Below, one piece after another: positions 45,684 through 55,793 of a stretch of 64,000 bases of DNA. The DNA lies in NCBI RefSeq assembly GCF_003086295.3, contig NC_092047.1:65452054-65516053 (forward strand), read 5' to 3'. The translations under genes and the position numbers were made by a program. Each line of letters begins with the position of its first letter. Position 1 is the stretch's first letter. The DNA comes from Arachis hypogaea (Eukaryota; Streptophyta; Magnoliopsida; Fabales; Fabaceae). The notes under the pieces were generated by a model, which saw only the letters and a list, made by a program, of their open reading frames with translations, made no database searches and was not told the DNA's origin.

Positions 45684-46312
45684 CTCTAACCCGGATAGTA
45701 TTGAGCTATAGCTTGAGAGTGCATCACGGGTTGCAACAAGTTACTTGGGCTAATTGGGATATGTGACTTGAAATCCCGTAAGTCAGGGGTAATTGAGGTT
45801 CCTGTGGCTTTAAGGGCTAGAATCATAGAGCGTCATTCTCTGATCCGAAAGATCTGACCTTATCTGTGGTATTTTGAGTAGGATCATCAAGAGATTGAAT
45901 TGTGCACACTTCACCCTCTCCCAGATTGATCTAGCCTGTTCGAGTGTTTGGTTTGGATCTTAAGTGATTAATGACCATGACCAACGGCTTAATCACTTAC
46001 AGCCTTGCCATTGAAGGAATCATTCATCGTTTCAGTAGTTAGTATGACGTGTTAATCAAGAAGAATAAGCATCTCCGAAGCCTTAACTGATTTTTCACAA
46101 CTGTTTCTACATTTTATTGTTATTGCATATTTATGCGCCTACAAAAAAATAATAACTATCTTTCTATTTGCCTGACTAAGATCTACAGGAGAACCACAGC
46201 TTGCTCAATCTGGAAATTCTAGTGGGATTCGACCCTCACTCACCTGAGATATTACTTCAACGACCTGGTGCACTTACTGGTTCAGTTGTGCGAGTCACAA
46301 ATTCGCAAACCA
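45684..46312 (+). repeat. Family B LTR, 3' part, plus orientation
   Basis: Complement of 15948-16565: caatactatccgggt text at the left and TTGTGCGAGTCACAAATTC near the right, ending CCA at 46312. The first half of the LTR is missing. Confidence 0.75.
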
Positions 46313-46369
46313 GTCCCTTCACATTAAATGTCATTATGACACCTAGGAGAGCGCAACTGACAAACTTCC

Positions 46370-46890
46370 TTTCGGAAAAAGCAACGAGCATATGATGAGA
46401 CATCCAAAACCACCTCACAGTTTTTCAGTCTTATAGGCAACACCTAGACGACACCATCCACACTAAAATTCACAGTCACATGATCACACGGTTACATGAC
46501 CAAGACGAAACCCAGCGATACGGTCAAGCATGCTCATTGCTATCGCTGCAGGGCAACTGTCCTGGACCCGGCCCCTAGGTCCCTCCTTGAAATGGTCAAA
46601 CGAACCTGGATACCCAGGTTTGGGCCATCCACATGGCCCAAAACGAATCAATAACTTCCAATATCTCAACCCAACATTCGAATTCAAATACCTCCCTTAT
46701 CTTAGTCAGATAAGATAAAATAAGATAACTACCACCAGCTATATAAAGAAGAGCCAGAGGCCCCCTTAAGAACATTGCTCATTCCACTCACTTATACCTC
46801 TTAGATCCATTCTGACTTGGTCGTCGGAGTAACTTTGCAGGTACCACCCGCCGCCACTCCAATCAGACGATCCAACAACCATACTAGAGA
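46370..46890 (+). repeat. Tat-like LTR fragment
   Basis: Shares with the complement of 7795-8354 the text gataaaataagataac, a TATA box (ctatataaag near 46738) and cggagtaactttgcaggtacc (cggagtctcttgcaggtacc in the other). Edges are uncertain and no coding part follows. Confidence 0.6.
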
Positions 46891-48225
46891 CTTCTAGTAC
46901 AAGCAGAAATAGCGTTGATGTTATATCTCTAACGGCAAACTCTGTTAATGATGCTAGCAGGCACGATGATGAAAGAATGACTTTTCTCTTCTATTATGTT
47001 ACTCCTCTTCTTTCCCTACTGTTTTCTATTTGTCCTCTCATCTGCTGGATTCAGCAGCAGCGAGAATCCCTTTCCATCGATGACTTCAATCAGCGACTAT
47101 TGCAGCTAAGGTTCACAGCGGCGGTGGCCCAGGAAGAATCAACAGCGGTGATCCTCTCTAGCACCTGGGTTGATGATGGAAGTAGCCTCCTTCTTTCCTA
47201 CATTCATCACCTTCTGCTTCTCTCTTCTCTCGTGTCTCTCGTTCTTCCCTTTCCTCTATAACAGCAATGACAACAGCAGCCTCCCCCTTAGCCATCGTTG
47301 CCTTCTTCTTCACCCCTCCTTCGTTCCTCACTCTCTCACATCCCTTCCTTTCTGTATCTATGATCCTTTTTCATCTCAGTGACTCAGTGTATAGTTATTT
47401 TGTGCGGTGAACGCTATTTTGAGAATGAGGGGCTTAGAATGATGAAGCGTGATTTAATGAGGGAAAGGTGGGTGGCAGGATATATGTAAGTGATTGGACA
47501 TAGAGCATATATGTTAGATAATAACGTTACGTATAAAATAAGGAACTTAGGGCTAGGGATAGAGTAAAATATATATATAAGTAACATAAGAATTTTTAAA
47601 ATATTTCAGATAAACAATTTAGGATTCAAACTTGATACTGTAAAAATTACTTTCGAAACACATAGAATTTTATTTATTAATTTATCAATAAGTTTAAATA
47701 GTTATTTCTAATTTAAATTATAAAATGAACATATTAATCACATTTTATAAAATATAGTTTAAACACAAAATAGAAATTATCTAAATTAAATCATATAACT
47801 TTTCATTATTTCTCCATTACCTGAACTTTAATTTCAATTTACCAAATAACCAATTATAATAAAATTATACAAGAATATTAATTAACTTAACTCTAAATAT
47901 TCATAAAAATAAATTAATTATCCTTAATAGATTAGTTCCTAAAATCAAAGAATTCAAATTAATAAAATAAACCATAATTTATTCATAATAGAAATTACTT
48001 AAATTAAATTATATAATTTTTCCAATACTAAATTTTTATCTCTATTATGCAAAATATTCAATTATAATAAAATTACATAAGAATCCTGATTAATATAAAA
48101 ATTAACTTATCTCATAAATCATTTAATTATTTTTAATAAAATAATTCCTGAAAATAAAGAGATTAAACTAGTAAAACAAATTATATCTGATTTCATAATT
48201 AAATTTCTAAAAATATGGGATGTTA
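46891..48225. other. No recognisable gene; AT-rich in the right half
   Basis: 46905-47400 is less AT-rich and contains ctt/tcc-rich text and short open frames without recognisable domains; it could be LTR or host sequence. 47530-48225 is strongly AT-rich. Confidence 0.45.
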
Positions 48226-48469
48226 CAACTACCTCTAGTACTTCTTTACCAATAGACATAACTAGTTTAAAATCTTCTCAACCTACACATAGTGCCATCG
48301 ACACTAATCCACCTATTCATCAACCTCCACCATCTTATAATCAACCTCTAAATCAACACAAAATGGTTACTAGGTCCAAATCAGGTATTATGAAACCAAA
48401 AATTTATAATACTATAGCTTTCACTGATCTTTAGATAAAGATTAACCATCAACTTCTGCCACTATTGCT

Positions 48470-49321
48470 TTGGCTGATCCAAAATGGCTAAAAGCCATGG
48501 AAGAAGAATATCAGGCACTTATAAAAAATCATACATGGACCCTTGTTCCAACAGCATCAAATGCCAACGTTATTGGCTGCAAGTGGGTCTTTACAACTAA
48601 GAGGAATCTTGATGACAATCTTCAAAGATATAAGGCTAGACTTATTACAAAAGGATTCCATCAATCTGAAGCAATCGACTTTCAAAAAGTCTTTAGTCCT
48701 ATTATAAGACCTGCCATAGTGAGAATTGTGTTGTCCATAGCCTTATCTAGAGCATGGTCAATTAAACAATTATATTTTAACAATTCATTTTTAAATGGTG
48801 ATCTTCATCAAATAATTTTTATAGAACAACCAATTGTTTTTGTTCAAGAATCTTCCAACCTTGTTTGTAAATTAAATATAACTTTAGATGGCCTAAAACA
48901 AGCTCCTCGAGAGTGGTTTTTAAAATTAAAATCTGCTTTGGAAAAGTTTGGCTTCTCTAGTGCAAAATTGGATACTTCACTATTTATTAAATCCACTCTT
49001 ACATATGTCCTTTATTTGTTATGCTATGTAGATGGCATCATTCCCGTAGGGAATGATACTCTTGAAATACAACACAGGATAAATCAATTACACAGTACCT
49101 TTACTTTGCAAGGCTTGGGAGAGTTAAATTACTTTCTTGGCATTGAAGTACATAAAACAACAGAGGGACAATTGCATTTGTCACAATCCAAGTACATTAA
49201 TAAACTGCTGTCTAAGGTTAAAATGAGTGGTGCAACTCAAATGCCAACACCCATGATTAGTTCCCTTCAGCTAACCTCTTCTGGATCAAAAAATTTTGAA
49301 GATCGTAACCTTACAGATTAG
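48470..49321 (+). pseudogene. Copia reverse transcriptase with mutated active site
   Basis: An open stretch of 283 codons covering most of RT: WLKAMEEEYQALIKNHTW, VIGCKWVFTTKRNLD, YKARLITKGFHQSEAIDF, and LGELNYFLGIEV at the end. The catalytic box reads CYVDGIIPVGND, so the second Asp of YVDD is Gly; loss of this residue abolishes catalysis in the family. A stop (TAG at about 48434) separates it from the upstream linker and TAG at 49319-49321 ends it. Confidence 0.9.
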
Positions 49322-49978
49322 TAGTTGGAGCATTGCAGTATATTACAGTTACCAGGTCTGATCTTTCCTTTGCTGTCTGTAAAGTTTCACAATTTATGCA
49401 TCAGTCACTCTTGTCTCACTGGAAAGCAATGAAAAGAATCTTGTGATACTTACAGGGCACTAAATCATTTGGTTTGGTCTTCCATAAGTGTTATGATTTT
49501 AGACTTTATAGTTTCTCAGATGCAAATTGGGCAGCCGATCTAGAAGACTGAAAATCTAATTTTGGATTTTTATATACCTTGGTAACAAATTAATTTCTTG
49601 GCGATGTAGTAAACAAACAACAATTAATAGATCCAACACTAAAGATGAATTTTGGAGTATGGCTATGTGTGAGGCAGAACTTGAATTGTTATAGAACCTG
49701 CTTAAAGAGCTACACATTAGTATGAGGACAACACCTTTGATTCTGTGTGACAAGATGAGCACTGTGATGCACACAAAAAATCCAATTTTGCATGGAAAAA
49801 ATAAATACTTCCAGCTTGACATCCAAGTAGTGAGGGATAAAGTTAACAAGAAGCAACTTAATGTGGTTCATATTCCAAGATCACAACAAATTGCCAATAT
49901 ATTAACAAAACCGTTAAGTGCATCATCATTTGATAAGCTTCTTTACAAACTCAGAGTATATCCAAGACCTCTCTGAGT
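49322..49978 (+). pseudogene. Copia RNase H, degenerate
   Basis: In changing frames: [29 protein letters not shown] (active-site strand), and at the end VRDKVNKKQLNVVHIPRSQQ followed by ANILTKPL. Several stops and frame changes are present. Confidence 0.8.
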
Positions 49979-49989
49979 TTAAGGGAGAG

Positions 49990-50237
49990 TATTAAGGAAG
50001 TAGTTGGTTTGAACTAATATGGTTAGTTCGTTCATAAAGCTGTTACACTTACAAGAATTAGTAAAAGTTAGTTTTGCTTTTATAGAGTGCAGTTAGTTAT
50101 AAAACTTGGCTTCGAGTCTTGGTTAGCATTGTTATAAATATACCTCTCTTAGCCAAGTGAAGTTAACACTGTAATCCATTTCATCAATAACAAATTTTGT
50201 TACTCACATTTCTAGTTCTCTATTTCATTTTTCTATA
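49990..50237 (+). repeat. 3' LTR of the second copia element
   Basis: Follows the purine tract aagggagag; begins TATTAAGG (TG expected, so the first G may be mutated). It contains a TATA box (tataaatatacc near 50132). The right end was not fixed by a target duplication. Confidence 0.55.
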
Positions 50238-50918
50238 GCTGTCAAGATTTATTCAAATTGCATTAATAGTGTAAAATGGAACAATCCTAAATTTAAGCTC
50301 CCTTCCAACAAAATACCTTACTTAAGTCATGGTATTTCTACTAGAAAGAATATTACATAACATTATCTAATAATAATTACTTAATACTGAGCCTTTATGC
50401 TGATATTGCATTCCACTTTTAAGAAAACTCCAGAAAATTTTGTCTTTATTTATTAACAACATAGATCAAAGATCTCCAAGTAATAATAATCACATAAATA
50501 CTAATAATAATAAATGTTATACAAGTAAAATCAAATGAAACTCAGATACAATACCTACCTCTCTATATAAAATAGAATCTTAAGCAATAAGGGCGAGGAG
50601 ACTCTATGAAAGCAACTTGATTTCATAAACAAGTTTCACTATTCGTCCACAACTTCATACTGAGTCTTCAAGCCTGTGACACTAAAAGGGGTAAAAAATT
50701 TAGGGTGAGAACTAAACCACAAGTTCTCAGTAAAGGTCAAAAATGCCATGAAAGTAAATAATAAAACACAAATAGTTAATTTAGTTCATCAAAATTTACC
50801 TTCATTAATTCCATAAAACTCTTTGAAGTTACATTAGAAAAATTTGTTACTGGCTTCAAGTGATATTCCTTAAAAATTCTTTCTGGTTGAAAACAACCTC
50901 CAATATAAAAGTAAATCG
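50238..50918. other. AT-rich DNA, no gene seen
   Basis: No repeat ends or coding signal were recognised. It continues at 58521-58612 on the other side of the family C insertion, so it is the insertion target. Confidence 0.5.
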
Positions 50919-50923
50919 CATAC

Positions 50924-52319
50924 TGATAAAATACTATTTTATGGTTTATCTTGTGCTTAATTGAGTGGTTTTTATCTACTCTTTACCCACTTATTCATAC
51001 TATTTGCATGGTTTTATATTTCCTTCCTAATTATATGCTTTGATTGAAAACATGCTTCTTTGGACTTATAATTGCTAATATTAATCCTCTCTTATTACCA
51101 TAAGATGCCTTGATATGTGTGTTAAGTGTTTTCAGATATTATAAGGCAGGAATGGCTTGGAGGATAGGAAGAAAGCATGCAAAAAGTTGGAGAAATTGCT
51201 AAGCTGTCCAGCCTGACCTCTCTGCACTCAAACGGCTATAACTTTAGCTACAGAGGTCCAAACGACGCGGTTCTAGTTGCGTTGGAAAGCTAACGTCTGG
51301 GGCTTCGATTTGATATATAATATGTTATAGTTACCCTGAAGGTAGGTGACGCGACCGCGTGATCCATGCGGCCGTGTCGCAAGTGACGGAAATCAGCGCA
51401 AATGAATTCGCAACCAGCGAATTCTGGGCTATTTTTGACCCAATTTGCGGCCCAGAAAACACAGATTAGAGGCTATAAAGTGGGGAATGCATCCATGCAT
51501 AAAGAAGGCTCTCATATTCACAATTTTAGGAGTATATGTAGTTTTTAGAGAGAGAGGTTCTCTCCTCTCTCTTAGGATTAGGATTTAGGACTTCTCTTAG
51601 TTTTAGGAGTGACTCTCAATCCCAGGTTCTTTATTTTTCTTTTTCCAATTTAATTTATGAACTCTTTCATGTTATGATTTGAATATTTTATTTAATATAA
51701 TTTGAGGTATTTCAGATTTATGATTGCTCTCTTTAATTTATTAATGCTCTGTGTTTATCCAAGTTATTTTCATCCAAGTAGACTTTCTTCTCTTTTGGCT
51801 TTGGTTGATTGATTGGTAACACTTGAGCTGTCAAATAAAACAGTGGTTGAAATTGGCAGATTCTGATTGCACTAGAATTGCTCTAAAGCTAGTCTCTCCA
51901 CAAGAGTTGACTAGGACTTGAGAATCAAGTTAATCAGTCCACTTAACCTTCCTTTGTTTAGTAAAGGTTAACAAAGTGGGATTAAAACCCAATTCTCATC
52001 ACAATTGATAAGGATAGGACTTCCAGTTCTTCATACTTTGCCAAGAGTTTATTTTTATTATTAATTTATCTTTCATAATTATTCCTCTTTCTCAAAACCC
52101 CAATTTACAATCTCCATAACCAATAATAAGAATATACTTCCCTGCAATTCCTTGAGAAGATGACCCGAGGTTTAAATACTCGGTTATCAATTTTAAAAAG
52201 GGGTTTGTTACTTGTGACAACCAAAACGTTTGTACGAAGGGATTTCTATCGGTTTAGAGACTATATCTACAACGCGACTATTTTTATGACATTCTTTATT
52301 GGCAAAAATCCTAACGTCA
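50924..52319 (+). repeat. 5' LTR, family C (plus copy)
   Basis: TGATAAAATACTATTTTATGG to CTAACGTCA. The shared LTR core lies at 51199-51335 with a TATA-like tatataa at 51314-51320, directly before one palindrome doublet (51349/51366, offset 17). Confidence 0.92.
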
Positions 52320-52322
52320 AAA

Positions 52323-52340
52323 TGGCGCCATTGCCGGGGA
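52323..52340 (+). promoter_or_regulatory. Primer binding site for tRNA-Asp
   Basis: TGGCGCCATTGCCGGGGA, one change from the perfect site, three bases after the LTR end. Confidence 0.92.
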
Positions 52341-52649
52341 ATTGTAAACGTGTGCCTTATTATTGGTTATTGTAAATATTTTATCTTTGCTTGTTTATTT
52401 GTTTTTATTTTTATTTTTATTTTTGCTTTTTCTTAAGTTAAGAGGTTATTGGTTTTTTTATTTTAAAATTTTTATTTTATCTTATCTTATTTCAAAAATC
52501 AAATTTAAAAATTTTTAAATTTCAAACTTCAAAAATTCAAAATTCAAAAATTTAAAATTCAAAATTTCAAAATTTAATTTTCAAAAATTTAAATAACCTT
52601 TTAATTTAAATTTATTTTTGTTTTTGTTTTTAATTTTTTATTAGCTACT
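52341..52649 (+). other. Leader with aaatttcaaa low-complexity text
   Basis: AT-rich leader between primer site and ORF. Repeats of aaattcaaaa at 52490-52600 are the counterpart of 24540-24920. Confidence 0.75.
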
Positions 52650-54203
52650 ATGAATTCTCACCCCTCTCGCTTCAAGTTTGATTCCAATGTTGTTGTTAGG
52701 AATGGAAACTATAATGAGAACAGGCATCAAGGTTGGAAGAATCAAAGATGGGAGGAGCCACAAGGATTTAATCAACCCTCATGGCAACAACCACCTCCAA
52801 TGGACTATCAACAACCATTCTGTGATGCATATCAAGGCAATGGCTATGGTGAGCACTCTTTGATTATCAACAACCACCACCATATGCCTATGAACCCTCT
52901 CCTCAACATAACTTTGGACCACCAAACTCACAAGCCCCTTTTCTGCCATTCACCTCTATATGACCCTAACCCTCAACCACCATACCAACCACCTTATGAG
53001 CCATATGAACCATATATAGAACCACCCCAATTCCAACCCAATTACTCACAAGAACCACCACTTCAATATTCACCATCTCCATATCCATCAATCCAAGAGC
53101 ACTATGATCCTATTTATGAAAGCCGAGTGCATCAAGAGGCAAAGGATCGTCTCAAGAAAACAGTGGATCGATGTCAGGCAACCGTTCAACAACTGGGGCA
53201 AGTATTAATTCAATGGGCTTCTAGACGCTTAAATACACAAGGATCAGCCACAGCCCCATGTGGACAGTCTAGTGAAGAGCATAGAATGAAGGAGATACCA
53301 GAAACCCCAATGGACAAGACAGAGAATGAATTCGTACTAGAACAAGTAGAAGATGCTGTCATTGTTCAAGAAGAAGAAGAAGTAGTTGAAGACATAGGAG
53401 ATGCAGAACCTCCATGGAAAAGTCCAGTCATAGAACTCCCTTCCAAGACGTTTGAAATTGATGCTAAGGAGGGTGTACAACCTCCAAGGCATATCACAGT
53501 TGAAGACTTGGAAGAGGTTGATCAAGAGATGGAGATTCAAGAAGAAGAAGCACAACCTCCCATGCCCTTGGAAAGCAATGAAGAGGAGATTGAATTGAAA
53601 GAAAGCTACCAAGAGGAAGAGGTTGAAATTGAAGAAGCTTGCAAAGAGGTGGTAATTATCAAAGAAGAGCACAAGGGAGTGGAGCTTGTAATTCCATTAA
53701 AAATACCTCCCCCTAAGTTGCCATCATCCTTCACAACATTCAAGTGGGTAAAATTCATATCCCATAGCTTTCTAATCCCACTTGAATATGGGCTACTGGA
53801 GACGGATGGTCAACTTAGAGCTCTTTGTTACATTAAGAGTAAGAGAAAGATGGCCAGTGGTAAGAATTGTCCTGCAAGGTTCATCATGGTTGGAAGCTTT
53901 AAGTTCAAACGCAAAGGTTGGTATAAAGCTCAACTGAATGGGTCTAGGAAGCTGTTTGGTCGCTGCAGTGAGAATTCAGATCACCTTTCACCCGGCTGGA
54001 AAAATACAGATCCCGACAAGAATGGGTGTAAAAGCAAGGTTTGGGATCTTGGAATCTGTTCTGACATCCAACACCCCGGGAGCCTAAGAATCTTTTTGAA
54101 GCTGCTCAAGGGTTTTACATGCCTAGTTTGGGATCCCGGAGGTTACTGGAGATACAAACACTGGTGGAAATTCCTGGATCAGTACAAGCACAAGCCACCA
54201 TAG
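52650..54203 (+). CDS. Gag-position ORF of family C, intact, 517 codons, unknown family
   Basis: ATG at 52650, about 310 nt after the primer site, to TAG at 54201-54203. Residues 1-30 are conserved with the other copies (MNSHPSRFKFDSNVVVRNGN). Residues ~35-155 are rich in Pro, Gln, Tyr and His (PPYEPYEPYIEPP), residues ~160-190 are a predicted helix (AKDRLKKTVDRCQATV), and 220-360 are Glu-rich. The C-terminal ~140 residues are basic and best conserved (GQLRALCYIKSKRKM, NCPARFIMVGSFKF, QLNGSRKLFGR, LVWDPGGYW). There is no zinc knuckle, protease or RT motif. Residues ~71-97 are read in a shifted frame compared with other copies. A structural, Gag-like role is inferred from position only. Confidence 0.75.
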   Translation: MNSHPSRFKFDSNVVVRNGNYNENRHQGWKNQRWEEPQGFNQPSWQQPPPMDYQQPFCDAYQGNGYGEHSLIINNHHHMPMNPLLNITLDHQTHKPLFCHSPLYDPNPQPPYQPPYEPYEPYIEPPQFQPNYSQEPPLQYSPSPYPSIQEHYDPIYESRVHQEAKDRLKKTVDRCQATVQQLGQVLIQWASRRLNTQGSATAPCGQSSEEHRMKEIPETPMDKTENEFVLEQVEDAVIVQEEEEVVEDIGDAEPPWKSPVIELPSKTFEIDAKEGVQPPRHITVEDLEEVDQEMEIQEEEAQPPMPLESNEEEIELKESYQEEEVEIEEACKEVVIIKEEHKGVELVIPLKIPPPKLPSSFTTFKWVKFISHSFLIPLEYGLLETDGQLRALCYIKSKRKMASGKNCPARFIMVGSFKFKRKGWYKAQLNGSRKLFGRCSENSDHLSPGWKNTDPDKNGCKSKVWDLGICSDIQHPGSLRIFLKLLKGFTCLVWDPGGYWRYKHWWKFLDQYKHKPP

Positions 54204-54434
54204 CAGGAATCTCATCAAATGTCCAACTTAAGGACTATAACTAAAAGTGCTAGGTGGGAGACAACCCACCATGGTATGATTGTTCCCTTTTCATTACTTA
54301 GTTTTATTTATTTTCGAATTTTATTTTATTTTGTTATATTGAACCTGGAGTTTTGCATCACATTCATATTAACACTACATTCTGCATTTTTCAGATTATA
54401 AAAAAAAAAGAAAAAAGAAAAAAGCGAGCACGTG

Positions 54435-54958
54435 ACGCGACCGCATCAGCGACGCGTCCGCGTCGCAAGGAGAGAAGAGAAAATAAAAACGAATAGAGAG
54501 TCACGCTGGAGCAAGGCTGGAGGCGTGCCAGTGGCACAATTCGTCCCACGCAACCGCGTCGCTGACGCGTCTGCGTCGCAGGGGAATACTGGCCTCCCAC
54601 GCGATCGCGTGTCCCACGCGGCCGCGTGACCTGAAAATCGACGTCAACCAGGTGCATGGCCGAAAGTTGAGCAAGAGTTGGGCTGGATTCGTGCTGGTAG
54701 CTCAAGCCTCACCACGCGAACGCATGCCTCACGCGTCCGCGTCATATCCCCATGATGGCCACTCACGCGATCGCATGCCCCACGCGATCGCGTCACCCAG
54801 GATTTTGGCAATACTAAGTTTTGAACAGAGAGTTGTGCGACCGCTTGGCTGCACTCGCGGCACTAGCACAAATTGAGTCATGCGATCGTGTGCCCCACGC
54901 GTCCGCGTCACCCAACCTTATCGCGCACCACGCGACCGCGTCACCCACGCGACCGCGT
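54435..54958. repeat. Array of 12-nt palindrome doublets, plus copy
   Basis: Doublets start at 54435, 54548, 54599, 54714, 54765, 54880 and 54930. Partners start at 54452, 54565, 54616, 54731, 54782, 54897 and 54947, i.e. always 17 nt on. Consensus ACGCGNNCGCGT with five-base spacers. From 54548 the doublets fall into three units of ~166 bp, each with two doublets 50-51 bp apart. The unit also repeats a gtgc...gcacaa text. Confidence 0.93.
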
Positions 54959-54959
54959 C

Positions 54960-55430
54960 GCCAGCGTCGCACAACCTATCCAGATTAGTGCCAATTTTCT
55001 TATCTTTTCTTTTTTAATCCTAATTTCTTCCTTCTTTCTCCTTTCTCACTTTTTTTTTCTTCTTCTCATCCTTTCTCCCTCTCATTTTATTTTATTTTAT
55101 TTATTTGCATACTTTCATTCATTGCATATTTTTATTTTTCTAAATTTATTATTTTACCATTGGTGTTCAAATGTTCTTATTCAACTGTTATTTCTTTTCT
55201 GGTGTTATCTTGGTTCTTATGACTTCTTTTATTCTGGTTAGGTAATATTATTTAAATCAATGCCAATCTTTTATACCTGTATTACTTTTGTATTGATTTT
55301 TAATTTATATTATCTTTCCTTCCCCACTCTCTTCCCCATTGTTGCATATTCTGCACCACTGGTATGCCATGGCTTCTATTGTTTTCTCACTTACATATTG
55401 TAGCTACCATGTAAATGAGACCCTTTTCAT
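54960..55430 (+). other. Pyrimidine-rich non-coding region
   Basis: T/C-rich text at 55012-55110 and no conserved frame; counterpart of 21700-22140. Confidence 0.65.
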
Positions 55431-55507
55431 TTGGTATTAACCCAACCATACTTCATTTATTTTCTTATCTCTATTATTGGGTTACCTTTCTTCCCTTTTT
55501 CTTTCAG

Positions 55508-55793
55508 GATGGCCACCAGGAAGAGAACCGGAAGACGTTTACATGGGGAGACAGACAAGTTCATCTGCACAATCCTTAGAGAAAAGCAACAGTTGAAACA
55601 ACCCGTCCACCTGCACATCTCAGCATGCACCGAGGACGGTGCAATCTTTAAGTGTGGGGAGGTCGATACCGATCTCCGTGGGTTAGTACATCCCTGTCTC
55701 AACACCAATGTTTTAATTTTCTTCATTAAATTAGTTGTTGCATTTGCATATTTATTTGATTTTATGCATTTAGTTACTGCTTGGTTAAAATAA
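55508..55793 (+). CDS. Small ORF with splice-acceptor-like start, doubtful
   Basis: After ttctttcag (55499-55507) the frame gives MATRKRTGRRLHGETDKF and QPVHLHISACTEDGAIF. The minus copy near 21400-21630 has a similar but altered frame, and the C' element keeps only the hairpin and purine tract. Conservation is therefore more nucleic than protein, and I doubt it is translated. It overlaps the hairpin and internal purine tract. Confidence 0.3.
55626..55663 (+). promoter_or_regulatory. Hairpin followed by internal polypurine-like tract
   Basis: TGCACC GAGGAC GGTGCA forms a 6-bp stem with 6-nt loop. AAGTGTGGGGAGGT follows at 55650-55663 and equals the terminal polypurine tract at 57092-57105. 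A third, shorter version (AAGTGTGGGGAAAT) is at 56257-56270. The arrangement is conserved in the other copies (21477-21513 and 41771-41806). Confidence 0.6.

Larger units (their letters stand above)
48226..50237 (+). mobile_element. 5'-truncated Ty1/copia retrotransposon
   Basis: Starts in the linker between integrase and RT (HKMVTRSKSGI, the common 'MVTRSK' motif), then RT, RNase H, a polypurine tract (aagggagag) and a 3' LTR. It is interrupted by several stops. It differs from the copia element at 8355-13565 in sequence and LTR. Confidence 0.85.

Noticed and set aside
46977..47382. Two overlapping Leu/Ser-rich frames (94 and 70 codons)
   Set aside because: Possibly a host gene remnant, but they lack any recognisable domain, splice structure or second copy, so I did not call a gene.
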